A stretch of DNA of 53,371 nt from Lachnospiraceae bacterium UBA3814 (GCA_002368575.1 DFEA01000009.1:1-53371), one strand, 5' to 3'; shown: positions 48,801 to 53,027, numbered from the stretch's first letter. Made by a program: numbers and translations. The notes: generated by a model not told the origin, from the letters alone.

Positions 48801-50227
48801 AACGTATTATTGTCATCATATGTTTTTCCCTCTTCTGCATTTTTATTCAAAGCATCTATAAGCTCTATGTACTCTGCTGTACCCGTCTCGATCTTCTTTA
48901 CGAAGAACACAGCATCATCGGGTATCGCTTCCGGTTTCTCGACCGTAGCGGTTACCGAAATAAGATCATCCTCATAGGTATAGACCTGTCTGGTATCTGC
49001 CGCGTAAGCATATGTGAGCACCGCAGCTGCCTCATCCGCTTCAGAATTGAAGGAATAGGAAACATCGGCCTTATAATTACGTCCGCCCTGGAGAGAAATG
49101 GTGAACTGTTTGCCTTCAAGTCCTGTTACCTCAAGCCTGGAGGTCTGTGAATCGAATGAAACCCTTCCGTCAGTCAGGCTGTATCCGTTAACCGCAACTC
49201 CCTCAGCCTGAGACACAACGTAAGCGTAATAGGAAAACGCCGTCTCGCCTTCCGTGCCATCAAAGGCCACAGAAAGTGATAAGGAATCATAACCGGAGCC
49301 GGTAATGCCCGTCTCACTGATGCTAAGGCGTTCCTGAGACTGTTCCTTCCCGGAATCATAAACCCTTACTCTGACAGTACCGTCTTCGGTCGAATTGATA
49401 ACATATTCAGCTGCCAGTGTATTGGTGTTTTCACCTGCTATATATATAAGGAAGGAATTATTCTGAAGATTAGATATCTGAAGGGTACCTGTCGTCCTTG
49501 AAAGGCCCGTTATGACACCGTTTACCGGTTCGCCGTTATAACGTGCCTCTGCATTTGTAACAAGGTAAAGAGAATAGGTATCCTCTCCCAGGTCTGATGC
49601 ATTAAAGCTGAGGAAAAGCTCCTCATAGCCTGACCCGGATAAGCTCCGTCCGTCATCTGAAACCGAAAGGCTTCGTTCGAAGGTTTTCTGTTCCTCTGAG
49701 ACAACCTCTACAACAGGATCAGCAATTTCCACTACAGCCTCTTCTTCTGCGGCTGTATTTTTCTCTGCTGCATCTGCGTCGGAAGAAACATCCCCGTTTT
49801 CTCCCACGGTCAGCTCAACAACAGGTTCGACCTGCTGCGACCCATCCTCTGCCTGTGTACCTGCCGCTGTATCTGAACTCTCCGTAGTCTCCGAAGCGCC
49901 TTCCTGATCCTCATCAGGCTGAACGGTCGAAGCAGTATCTGACTCAGCTGTCCTTTCCGTATCAGTCTCCGCTTCCCCGGTCTGCTCTGACGCTGCCCCG
50001 CTATCCGCCCCTTCAGCAGACGAAGCCTCTGTTTCCTCTGCGGCCTTAGGCTCCGCGACCGCTTCTGAGGTAACCTCTGCGGTCTCGCTGCTCTGTACTG
50101 TTTCACTTTCAGGTGCATAGGTCCCGGAAGTGTCCGCAGTAAATGCCGCTACCGACGCGGTGTTTTCAAGGAGCATAGACACCATAGCTAACATTGCTAC
50201 GAATGACTTAAAACCTCTCTTTTTCAT
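30662..50227 (-). CDS. Giant multidomain cell-wall protein with about 40 Cna-B/SpaA domains (protein B)
   Basis: Predicted wall-anchored surface protein of 6,521 residues, intact over 19.6 kb. Signal peptide MKKRGFKSFVAMLAMVSMLL is nearly that of protein A (cleavage after about residue 28). Then a Ser/Thr/Glu-rich segment, repeated beta domains with GSGYEELFLSFNASDL and GSGYDSLSLSVAF, a domain with YTYEDDLISVTATVEKPEAI and IEPEEGSVNISFKF also found in A, a choice-of-anchor-A-like domain (about 710-1020), one Cys/His module (about 1165-1350), about 40 Cna-B/SpaA domains, a Pro/Thr stalk and the GPATGD sorting signal with membrane helix and basic tail. Compared with A it lacks the Listeria-Bacteroides repeats and has one Cys/His module instead of two. 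The start has AAGGAGA in the loop of a 6-bp hairpin. An adhesive or shield-like rod on the wall is likely; the ligand is unknown. Confidence 0.95.
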   Translation of the reverse strand: MKKRGFKSFVAMLAMVSMLLENTASVAAFTADTSGTYAPESETVQSSETAEVTSEAVAEPKAAEETEASSAEGADSGAASEQTGEAETDTERTAESDTASTVQPDEDQEGASETTESSDTAAGTQAEDGSQQVEPVVELTVGENGDVSSDADAAEKNTAAEEEAVVEIADPVVEVVSEEQKTFERSLSVSDDGRSLSGSGYEELFLSFNASDLGEDTYSLYLVTNAEARYNGEPVNGVITGLSRTTGTLQISNLQNNSFLIYIAGENTNTLAAEYVINSTEDGTVRVRVYDSGKEQSQERLSISETGITGSGYDSLSLSVAFDGTEGETAFSYYAYVVSQAEGVAVNGYSLTDGRVSFDSQTSRLEVTGLEGKQFTISLQGGRNYKADVSYSFNSEADEAAAVLTYAYAADTRQVYTYEDDLISVTATVEKPEAIPDDAVFFVKKIETGTAEYIELIDALNKNAEEGKTYDDNNTLAYDISFFTDETRTVEIEPEEGSVNISFKFKKDQLSNEIDAGESLEINHAHETNGELEIKKLEESTTVSEEEVSFDMDSFSRVMFTGSSYNGHMIRIRFLNENGATIDPDPMFYNYLIYINDPNPEPNTERKHILLPLDKGEYNRETGLFMIPDSVYNQRKFKDYNENKVYDVSIWMRSAANLNLSESEMDNDPEQFANQLIKVDSANGYLFGGIYKLKMPAEGTTLAQTYDIEATKIDVSGNGTTSVQDILGEAANYGIVANTYEQIGDSQTNFAVNNFKDNAAIMSDLSNYPGNYYVGNLLEDTKLQLKDTVNDPYYVYYNSEAIVEGDIQESNNKGNTIRVPLSSKEISDKISSLMNGVNIPKDGIGGTDEENEQDKRSWLVLPNSTGDYKKYLVDTAGLPEDAVVHIDLDSSTTLKKLLGETGEVLINKLPSQVIIFHGRSDITINKILYSSDGDYDFDTHTQTYKTNAEKNSGGFGNQDLARFAKTIIWDLQGVSNVTLKDSPTGVIYAPYATVNFESGAGSGWIVANEVVSNVEWHNIYQQLTSATEIQINAQKTIDGNTPESSQKFNFELYKYTEGTGWGSPVQTKKNQGGSVAFDPVKLSSEGDVWFLVKEKAQDAPAGYDIDARQYIVKAVVDKNESAAKTVYTLRGMTIYETGDIDKAKAGTASVKNAIAFDNKESGDHGDLVISKKLVSDTWTLRCELPHAEPRTPYAPSTHSDEGEVNWYDVDKNTGGGGHRKKYCGQFSHYIIYTNEDTGKPEHMIEVKTDNLGDLECYVTKVYKTSQDEPEPSLYEIMKRENYVDAPDKNAAGTNGYVRDIESSKKLLETVEIGDTICWYTKSGNNKWLHFGKVGQFAFTIVDEAGLYYDEKGVSHEEKTVVYILADEELKIENLPVGKYKITEEGTQGLGNQSGASFYVTVKSTGSDISTSNNNGATSFSATVELGENGANIEFNNDQFPKVVPVEITKTVDGAEPGKGETFTFEAFKSDSNGNQGSAVSKKETDSDGHVKFYLNCLANEGTAEGDLARTYYFLLKEVDTNGNYVYDKSQYLVKARIFRETVNSPWSGKEVHVYQLYDRNGKKLNSMQEVPEVKYDNYSAGYLTIKKTLTGSKKNENDKFYVVVYSNNNNVITYYKKDGGSSSGKQILEISETSSEGITIPKLPLGTYYVKEVTEKGNDVDNTYTVTVSGDGVTAGTDGISGSVVLDLNNKQRTVIINNAETGSITIGKTVSSPSEVSDAAFYATVSSGSLYYDLNGNTAEAITDDNKSSFVHKIYPVNNNIVINNLPLGRDYVITETDANGKTVTQDSPYHVTIDGEDATSKTVSLSLEKKNAAVEIVNAVGTLVVRKFVSNDGKASADTEFYVTIQNPSGKYYYMDETGEGWSNDIKAVKLLVSTTKDGSGEDKALILSNLPFGDYTVKEVVAVKDSSGNITEVKEPGAGYRYGISVSGANDNVVNINNGTDKAEVDITNTLIYGSVSLEKMVEGSAEKAGIGFTLTKDGDTTALTVSEKTNGVAGAYVYDPASKDTKLYTDSDGRIVVEGLEIGSYHFNEFSTLNGYALDTGNKAVEVTAENAPLKDSKDKNDLVIFTNTTFDGKVTFKKVIDNNAGELWEGKDTGLDGASFTLKTAAGSDVDTNVTADENGIVEKSGLAKGEYYFIENEKTGYATLPADTKLWFTIGEENTGNTPATLDVAKINSASVVLGTDGIARVNNTRNKGTVELEKLGRSVFSTSDTPLSGVTFELWADVDTAGQPLSGGNFAKYGEGTTDADGKLSFSDLPWGTYQLKETNVGDSNKGLYKEDGLFTSSTFVIGVASGEKLNYSFTGENAIVNTRKSGDFMLVKYDKETKEVIDGAAFDLYRGSTETAVSVIDSVKSGITGHDEGTAGYNEAFVTAVAAALEKTEGIVKVNKESLTTTGGVLDKNGYNGKLKDAYLIDGGLEVGEYFLVETTAPVGMKLSYSPVGFNLDGVSANPDRKVVVNNEGLKVVQNGTADGVQVDAALFVENEEKTGEVTLRKLDETDGNRALSAAELSGAEFELWYAQRESTKPFIDKAADWFKGLFRDPAEQGYNKAITLTFDAAGNLSTSGAAEGVKAIVFEETGDDGNKNAAVRITGLKWGDYYFKEITAPKGYVKEDGICAQFSIGVTYNEGVWAEKEGLTPKRSISNTEQTGSVEFTKVDGTDTTKKLSGAQFWLYKYNESTKEYERFTKEEIISDSEKRILGIFRSNANTGKVSVTGLPWGQYRFVEVAAPEGYETEGTLTTNEDGSQTFTETKDTKHLDFTINATNASATAVYNLDEDASVDNAPFTNRPVKRDLELIKYSGSIKNPVPFEKAVFTVKVKDGSQIKVTKTANGEYAYDADNGETMDMVAEGGEKGNKLIVRDLPVGVYEVTEVDIPADKKTAFSVKSEPVEFSVTNNVDPKNPLYTETKDANGNVRYVYSQAFYNANIDARVRFIKVDSDNNNTGIGGIRFRVYQYVPGENGLPLESSINERTDMTAESNSGAEENIDSVTEVQFTEAESSEERRTQGEVEITGLSEGYYYLQEDEETAEKLGYEYNDTKYFFHVGWENAWDAKTKNYVPLSVYDEKSGVLTQLQKNSNGDYLISNTEGKGSVSLTKVEANNTGKTIPGVTFGLFRSGNNSDDAYYTADSGSNGVVSFTNIPWGTYTLKEISAPAAYELSEREETITFPRSVSQGSTQDPLSYSLGNWENTPVSGSVVLIKVDARNNDIKLNDAKFTLYKYDPEKTEAEGLDRYVKQNGYENLSTQGEGDNAGKLSIPGLSYGFYYLLETEAPQGYVTPMEEITVDSQAVKLPSKRIFFRIDRDHEAPQDVAKTFTESISDALSSTYENGKNNGNVITNDERDGEYLLKKEVQVSTGETPVDLSKVHFTFKLEGKSSDSNTKDIVKTDVTDDTGLVSFKDLPWGKYTLTEETMPGYEPLYNGGNPFVVEIGRADTVEKTSPDITFINKKNQASIHLVKLDQDDDKTKLNDAVFTLLDGNRVTTGRTFVAGDKNKNWHNGEITIDNLEWGKVYYLQETVLPEGYTYPSDHPDGIWSLGTADGTLPASAVNTPLEITAKNRKLGNGTVKIHKISSQKDDDGKDIPIAGVTFSLHKMTKNGASYVSGAEIKVKASEADENGKTVTVYSPAENGEAVLTTDKDGYIRIEGLQEGKYCVKELGVPDDLKAQYTVDTSVEHVIEVRENEETNKEIVNSSILAGVKFTKFKSVNGVVSPLPGVEFDLYITDVEGNYDSNKAPYDTITSDENGVVSKGSLPEGYYCFVERSTPNNAFALGGPYYFHIASDEDRAVVGLDKGLISDNTVSFERLAPSEDGYRKVYNTPSRDGEISIVKMDDKGKLITEPIEFELHRAKLNNDGQVIFKTRTEGDSTVPTDVPEDDPGWTIQTVNITNGTETITGLSWGAYFFIEKPYGDNAYDIEAVNSKPEIAWIGEASMKEPITITNTKRPASVSLEKKDKNTEEPLAYVQFTLYEGDPKYKKSVGTITTDADGKGSLEIPDPVWGTSYTLVETDTDTSIQAGSEAEEEAKKPYQLKTEFEGDATGVFTVDKDNLDFSFTAVNEKKQGYVTFTKKDSRKELPMAGVEFSLFTEDGTELTDHIYRTDAQGVIRQYVKQSTEQAQGTEATGAPSQASAGASGENGAKVGPLDYGRYYFIEKDTPEGYEPLVEELADGTTVSRKIWFSVIENEKEVKTEKIGDSDAGIVLNTPRTGKIRIKKVDSDDPSKELAGAVIRLSKTDEATSLIEQLWLAFHGSVEYLTKTSGNYTETAGTEHEGYIVFEDIPQGTYKLEEITTPAGYKVDTSDIKWQEPFTITSDNVYTFEEIEIPNKQLKGSVILEKQDADGELITNAENDETKSAAFKLYYYKEATKLWEDMTAELGNKNGFKDYFRSSFTDPNNSANVLRNVFVTDQDGKISFTGILDWGTYRFEEVAAPKGYAVSDEYHSFTISAEDYVAPKDAANENGVGTMAPELVEVVNNKGYGFGALQKVFGDGETDQPSSLAGIRFKLFDAAGNAVNIDSTSIAEAKKNGVPVYKAQSSENGYVVSVQGVNISVESEGLYLVKNGQVEKLAEQDADGYFTTDGEGKIGKVGPLPYGAYHFEEGEIPEGSAARIAGYNQSLNWETDGGGFEVTANGSVTEVIYNNAKVFGKVGLRKIAGTGGTLIDKITFDRYALPEGGFFRAVQSADGEWQINTGDGFVNVPGEGFYKVTGEGAVKLTPVPGETKKEADTDGFNLTFDNIPMGTYFLVENAASAKALGYRPDESIYYFKIETQGESAVLYKDAALTQKVEGNEIPNTAYETGKIGFVKRLDGQFIQTKDELSNFLKGTFVLRNAGERDENGNGNGEIIRPIEASDVEERSYTDDKGNTVSYYRVEVEVPLGSYYFEETAPVPGYALPEGNHAKTGVINLQPGNIASYQEEPLTNGEIDNSSISISFAKKARNVKDLVTGVEENGPIAGKGGTVELYNAADAENIDTAEPIQTIYLNSGKTVALTGLEAGGSYILHEKEAPLGFARAKDVYFSVNATGTGLVLSEQNEDAAIEGTTIVLYDEPTVLTVDKRVLTDNGDMGDRISGGSGGKLQIFDKQSNKVVEEWSIGENMTLTGKLVVSDPSNPHLYVLHEEEAPDGYFTAPDVEFYLTRDNDGADGTIVINKVSWSGTTEDEAQEETPDGSGRYLHVRVDGKTLNLLDRPVKLEVRKLRFGSENVSVVGAELALFEKTGAQVEPLSESSWTTTGEATVIDLSKLKIRAGETYYIKERSAADQYRLSEGVLGEVKIPASEAGMTFGSNGIDLAGEEKNSILSKTVYNDLVYVKVAKQGEQDVFDADNFRVNLKGAWLAVTDERGEDVLNTGSKTTVAIETNGGEQLKELNYFATGGLDTLLVGSGNSLSDDEIEELKKQYGVAQIVYADIEKGGNYKIYELKAPDGYARKKTATSFSIDAETGWVEFNEEDNKTVVISDKPLAMSFDKKSYSDQSLSGAKLVLLNDKKVPISEEWTTVSGKPFIATNAETIPEEYQGYGRVKLLDGVVLKTGTYYLSETEAPTGYYKNKWEQEFILTDDNDISSPLSVVMKDLEVDETAYTIKKEWIVPDKEADFVYPTISLQLTRKFQVSGGQTAEEEDVGEPWIVDDQAARALLSEHGEISKSYGDLPRYGVLNGEKVPYTYSVKETIDETTMVSPYTKYAEPVIELKGDVMKVTNRLESEWPRQTYKAYKNWVLPKNENGTVNLGLAEEVTFTLYRRASKPNELDDPVQSITVKPADLDPATGGLKAPVVFDEVPKYDQSTGELYRYVIRETPDPDHNDKFTGTDYISDGGSYEKGAYVFTNTPIEQTFDISGRKIWYVPEGVVLPKVEIRLYRDGVIAGRALVGDDNTFRFEGVKKYHSEKGFLVPYTYTMKEYIAGTETEVKEGGKYTVTTPTIHIDNETPDVVEAVVENVWNNEKITIRGTKYWPYERDYTERPMVTIELYKRIAGSEEYADWTYVESRKIPYYNNQYSFTVDKYDYSGRQAGVPGVPKLIEYKVVEVGLDGYVSSPAAGYEIRYGEDGIAYAADGSEFESGDFTNTPSRIDLSKVDITDNSELHGAELAVVDASGKQVDSWTSTGVPHRIQGLSIGAAYTLKELKAPEGYKVAEDVQFTVGDDGAVQTVVMKDTPIIGSLTLTKADAETKELLAGAEFRLYTKAGSPVYVKMVELSTSTYRYAETGETDAGVILSSAGVLTVTDLPYGEYYIEEVKAPQGYELNASRRYTFSVSAAEADASVTIDNTRKKGSVRLRKLSTADRSLLPGATFELYSSTPATPGQAVASTVYSDAYYRYGTYKTDSNGEINVTGLPWDDYYFIEIEAPENYRLLLDSDRDPLVYTFKVNERTVDDIIYAGDVYNTPGDMGGGEPTPEPTVYITSTPTTYVTTVPTTYVTTTPTTYVTTTPTTYVTSVPATPTPGVEGTIVPPTTPPAGVLGERRIQSGSPIQSVLGVRSAPTQGVLGERVGPATGDAANIALWLIILGASIGAIVVIVVQSSKKKKNR
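30946..31050 (-). repeat. 24-bp tandem repeats coding the Thr/Pro/Tyr stalk of protein B
   Basis: Four full 24-bp units (30946-30969, 30970-30993, 30994-31017, 31018-31041) and part of a fifth encode an 8-residue unit of the type TPTTYVTT. The stalk differs completely from the 42-bp repeats of protein A although the sequences on its membrane side are nearly the same. Confidence 0.9.
46170..46720 (-). other. Cys/His module of protein B
   Basis: Inserted after the strand GDLVISKKLVSD and before FAFTIVDEAGLYYDEKG of a Cna-B domain. Key residues: C1182 (LRCELPHAEP), H1218-R-x3-C1223-G (HRKKYCGQF), C1256 (EVKTDNLGDLEC), one extra Cys (DTICWYTKSG) and WLHFG. Longer than the copies in protein A by an insert around residues 1190-1215. 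Confidence 0.75.
47170..48110 (-). other. Choice-of-anchor-A-like domain of protein B
   Basis: Residues about 710-1020. It opens with TTSVQDILGEAANYGIVANT and TNFAVNNF and ends with TIIWDLQGVSNVTLKDS, TGVIYAPYATVNFES and GWIVANEVVSNVEWHN, the same order of strands as in protein A. Confidence 0.75.
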
Positions 50228-50248
50228 AATTGGTCTCTCCTTCCAATT
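50228..50248 (-). promoter_or_regulatory. Hairpin presenting the ribosome binding site of protein B
   Basis: AATTGG (50243-50248 read on the minus strand) and CCAATT (50228-50233) form a 6-bp stem with a 9-nt loop that holds AAGGAGA, immediately before the ATG at 50225-50227. Such a structure could tune translation by temperature or by a binding protein. Confidence 0.45.
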
Positions 50249-50249
50249 C

Positions 50250-50267
50250 AGTAAAATTTACTTTATA
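50250..50267 (-). promoter_or_regulatory. Extended -10 promoter and palindrome before the protein B gene
   Basis: On the minus strand TGGTATAAA places an extended -10 element (TATAAA at 50262-50267), directly followed by the 13-bp palindrome AGTAAAATTTACT (50250-50262), which would overlap the transcription start and suits a repressor site. No good -35 is visible. A transcript from here would have a leader of only about 30 nt. Confidence 0.4.
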
Positions 50268-50455
50268 CCAAAGCACCCTTTACTTATGGCACAGCCGCGC
50301 TTCGGTTTTTCCCCTGACCGCCCCTCAGCAGCCGAAACCTCCGCACAGTTAAATATCCTTTTATCCGCAGCAAGCCGCATCCGCCGGACAGCTGCGTGTA
50401 TCAGGAATACTCAGGCTTATCATGCAGGTATAACGTTTTGCCTTATAAAAAGGCA

Positions 50456-50501
50456 TAAAAACAGCCTGTAGTCTCCCTCTGATATTTAAGACTGAACAGG
50501 C
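50456..50501 (-). terminator. Terminator-like hairpin in the leader of the protein B gene
   Basis: On the minus strand GCCTGT (50496-50501) and AGTCT (50489-50493) pair with AGACT (50470-50474) and ACAGGC (50464-50469), followed by TGTTTTTATG. No minus-strand gene lies upstream, since the next gene is divergent, so it can only act on a transcript starting in 50502-50594 and may be an attenuator for the protein B gene. Confidence 0.5.
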
Positions 50502-50582
50502 CGGGTAAAAGGTTCAACCAATGCGCAAAAATTATTAAATTTTTATAAATAAATATCCGATGCCCACCGGAATGAAATATGC

Positions 50583-50588
50583 TATACT
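50583..50588 (+). promoter_or_regulatory. -10 box of the EAL gene, predicting a leaderless mRNA
   Basis: TATACT at 50583-50588 puts the transcription start at or next to the A of the ATG at 50595. The -35 position (ATGCCC, 50560-50565) is weak but follows an A/T tract. There is no Shine-Dalgarno sequence in the 20 nt before the ATG. Confidence 0.5.
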
Positions 50589-50594
50589 ACTTAC

Positions 50595-52550
50595 ATGGGA
50601 CGGATTTTTTTCTTTAATTACTGTGCGATACCGGTATATCTGATCATATTATATACGACCTTCGTGCGCAGGGCCACGAAGGGTCTTGCCAATACCTTCT
50701 TTATCACGCTGACGATCGTTTCCCTTCTTACAACCGTTTTTGACATCATCGCGGACGGCTATGAAGCCTTCCTCCCCATGGAAAGGTGGTATTATGCTGT
50801 CGTCGTGTTCACCACATATGCCTATTTTATACTGCGAAACGCTACCAGCCTTCTGTATTTTTTCTTTATCCTGTCCTACACCAGAACATGGTTCCGCTTC
50901 CGCTCTGCAAGGCTTAAGCTTCTGATCACGGCGCCCTACGCGGTTTTTCTCATTGTACTTCTTACAAACCCCATCCATAAAGGTGTATACACTATTTCTC
51001 CGGAAGCAGGCTATATCAGGGCACCGCTTATTATGGTCCCCTATGTGGTCTCGATCTTCTATCTGCTTTTCGGAACGGTCTACCTTACAGGCTGCAGAAG
51101 CTTTATCGAACGGTCCAAGTTCGTGGCTCTTATGTCCATGTACGTTCTTTCCGCCATAGCCGTGCTCTGGCAGCTGTTCAGGCCCCGCTATCTTGTTGAG
51201 ATGTTTTCTACCGCTATCGCCTTCCTTATGGTCATCCTGCTGGTACTGAGACCTGAGGAGATCACCGATTCCTCCGTGGGGCTTCCAAGCTGGAAGGCCT
51301 ATAAGGCCGAGCTTCGTAAGATAGTCACCACAAGGCACCCTGTTCAGATATTTGCTGTAAGGTTTATCAACGCCGAAAGGGTAAGAGCCTATCTGGGCGA
51401 GGAAATGTATGCCGGCTATTTTTCCGCGGTCGCGGGGCAGATCGATCGTTTTCTTCATGAGGAGCGCTTCCCTGAGGATATGTATTTCGAAGCTCCCGGC
51501 AATCTCTACTGCATAGTGGATTCGTCCTTTAGGTCCTTAGACCTCAGTGAAAAGCAAAGGCTCTTTTTCGACGCTATAACAGAGCATACACAGGATTTTG
51601 AGCGTATGGGGGTGCATCTGGACGCAAGGATCTGTTCGCTCCGTTACCCTGAGGATCTCGGTACCGAGGAGGATATCATCCGTCTCGGGCACGAATTCTT
51701 CGGTCTTATTCCTGTGGACCAGACCTTTGTGAAGGCTGAAGAGCTTGTAGGGACAAGGAAGTACGAGATCGGCACCAGGATGGACTCTATCTTAAACCGC
51801 GCCATTACCGAGCACGGCTTTGAGATGTATTACCAGCCGATCTATTCCCTGTCGGAAGGGGGATTTTGCTCCGCGGAGGCTCTGATACGCTTAAACGATG
51901 AAACCTACGGTGCGATCTCCCCGGGTCTTTTTATTCCCGCGGCGGAAAGCAAGGGACTCATCCTTCCCATAGGGGATTTTGTGCTGGAATCCGTGTTTTC
52001 CTTTATCTCCGCCCACGATCTTACTGCCCTGGGCCTTCATTATATCGAGATAAACCTTTCCGTCGCCCAGTGCCTGCAGCCCGAGCTTGTTGACAAGGTA
52101 AAATGCCTTCAGGAAAGGTACGGAGTCGATCCCTCCCAGGTCAATTTTGAGATCACGGAGACTACCTATGATAATATCGGGAACGTAGCGGAAAAGAATA
52201 TCCGAAGGCTTGCAGAGATGGGCTACAGCTTTTCCCTTGATGATTACGGGACAGGCTATTCCAATATGAAGAGGGTCGTTACCCTCCCGCTTAAGATAAT
52301 AAAGCTTGATAAGAGCCTTATCGATGAAATGAAAAGTCCCACCGGTCGCTCAATAATCAGAAGCGTCATCCGTATGATGAAGGACATCGATAAGGAGCTT
52401 ATCGCAGAGGGCGTAGAGGCTGAAGCGGACCTTTACGAGCTTAAGGAAATGGGCTGCGATCTGATCCAGGGCTTTTACTTTTCAAGGCCGCTTCCGGCGC
52501 CTGAGTTTCTTGCCTTTTTAGACGATCAGCTGAATAAAAAGGCGCCTTAA
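50595..52550 (+). CDS. Membrane-bound c-di-GMP phosphodiesterase (EAL), degenerate GGDEF
   Basis: Membrane protein of 651 residues. Residues 1-225 contain about seven hydrophobic segments, a 7TM-type sensor region opening FFFNYCAIPVYLIIL. Next comes a region of about 150 residues where a GGDEF domain would be, but no GG[DE]EF motif remains, so no cyclase activity is expected. The EAL domain (about 395-645) has E428-A-L with SAEALIRL, then EINLSVAQ, EITETTYD, DDYGTGYSN, IIKLDKSLID and IAEGVEAEAD, all motifs of the active type, so it should linearise c-di-GMP. It is divergent from the giant protein B gene and ends 3 nt from the convergent cyclic-nucleotide-binding gene. No ribosome binding site is visible; the ATG is the only sensible start because the first membrane helix begins directly after it. 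Confidence 0.93.
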   Translation: MGRIFFFNYCAIPVYLIILYTTFVRRATKGLANTFFITLTIVSLLTTVFDIIADGYEAFLPMERWYYAVVVFTTYAYFILRNATSLLYFFFILSYTRTWFRFRSARLKLLITAPYAVFLIVLLTNPIHKGVYTISPEAGYIRAPLIMVPYVVSIFYLLFGTVYLTGCRSFIERSKFVALMSMYVLSAIAVLWQLFRPRYLVEMFSTAIAFLMVILLVLRPEEITDSSVGLPSWKAYKAELRKIVTTRHPVQIFAVRFINAERVRAYLGEEMYAGYFSAVAGQIDRFLHEERFPEDMYFEAPGNLYCIVDSSFRSLDLSEKQRLFFDAITEHTQDFERMGVHLDARICSLRYPEDLGTEEDIIRLGHEFFGLIPVDQTFVKAEELVGTRKYEIGTRMDSILNRAITEHGFEMYYQPIYSLSEGGFCSAEALIRLNDETYGAISPGLFIPAAESKGLILPIGDFVLESVFSFISAHDLTALGLHYIEINLSVAQCLQPELVDKVKCLQERYGVDPSQVNFEITETTYDNIGNVAEKNIRRLAEMGYSFSLDDYGTGYSNMKRVVTLPLKIIKLDKSLIDEMKSPTGRSIIRSVIRMMKDIDKELIAEGVEAEADLYELKEMGCDLIQGFYFSRPLPAPEFLAFLDDQLNKKAP

Positions 52551-52553
52551 ATG

Positions 52554-53027
52554 TCACTCCTTTCCGGAAGCGAACACGGTATACTGCTTCAACAGCTGCT
52601 TTGCCTGCTGCTTCTTTAACGACAGGTCGATCTTCTGTGATCTGCCCATCGCCTCCATATCCTTTAAAAGGAGATCGATCTGCGCCCGCATTGTCAGCAC
52701 GCTGTTTGCCATATTCCGCATGATATCTATGATATTCTTCTGATTCTCGGCCACAAAGCCTCCCAGCTCGCTCTCCGCCACCCTCATGACGAGCATATCA
52801 CAATAGGCGACCACCGTGTAGATCGAGGGCTTTGAAAGCAGCACCCCTAATTCCCCAAAGCACGACTGCGGCCTCAATATCCCGATAAGGCTCTCCTTCG
52901 GGGTACCGTATTCCACATAAACCTCCGCGAATCCACTGATGATCTTATACATTTCGGTATTGGCATCTCCCTCACGGAGTATGATGCTACCTTCTTCATA
53001 CTTTACAAGCCTTGGTTTCTGCATCAT
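52554..53027 (-). CDS. Stand-alone cyclic-nucleotide-binding (CAP-ED) domain protein
   Basis: Protein of 157 residues. Residues 5-115 form a cNMP-binding beta-barrel: VKYEEGSIILREGDANTEMYKIISG, then PQSCFGELGVLL, corresponding to the phosphate-binding cassette (family pattern GE-x-[AG], with FGELGVL here). The Arg usual a few residues after the cassette is not obvious (LLSKPSIYTVVA), so nucleotide binding is uncertain. The C-terminal 45 residues are helical and basic, with no helix-turn-helix, so it is not a CRP-type transcription factor. Its ATG overlaps the stop of the DUF3737 gene as ATGA, showing translational coupling. It may sense a nucleotide and act through protein contacts. Confidence 0.88.
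   Translation of the reverse strand: MMQKPRLVKYEEGSIILREGDANTEMYKIISGFAEVYVEYGTPKESLIGILRPQSCFGELGVLLSKPSIYTVVAYCDMLVMRVAESELGGFVAENQKNIIDIMRNMANSVLTMRAQIDLLLKDMEAMGRSQKIDLSLKKQQAKQLLKQYTVFASGKE

Larger units (their letters stand above)
50268..50594. other. Divergent intergenic region, no gene seen
   Basis: About 330 bp between the protein B gene (minus) and the EAL gene (plus). It holds the terminator-like hairpin at 50456-50501, a small TGCCTT/AAGGCA hairpin (50439-50455), and an A/T-only-rich tract (50529-50556) that could be an UP element for the EAL gene. I looked for a c-di-GMP riboswitch core on both strands and did not find one. Confidence 0.5.

Noticed and set aside
50228..50594. 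c-di-GMP riboswitch in the leader of protein B, also sought at 30381-30590
   Set aside because: Expected given the neighbours, but no GEMM-I core (GCAAACC, GACGCAAAGCC, GGUAGC) or GEMM-II core was found on the transcribed strand. A covariance search would settle it.
50649..51458. Minus-strand frame of 269 codons
   Set aside because: Lies opposite the membrane part of the EAL protein, has no RBS, and its product is Lys/Gly/Asp-rich without domain features.
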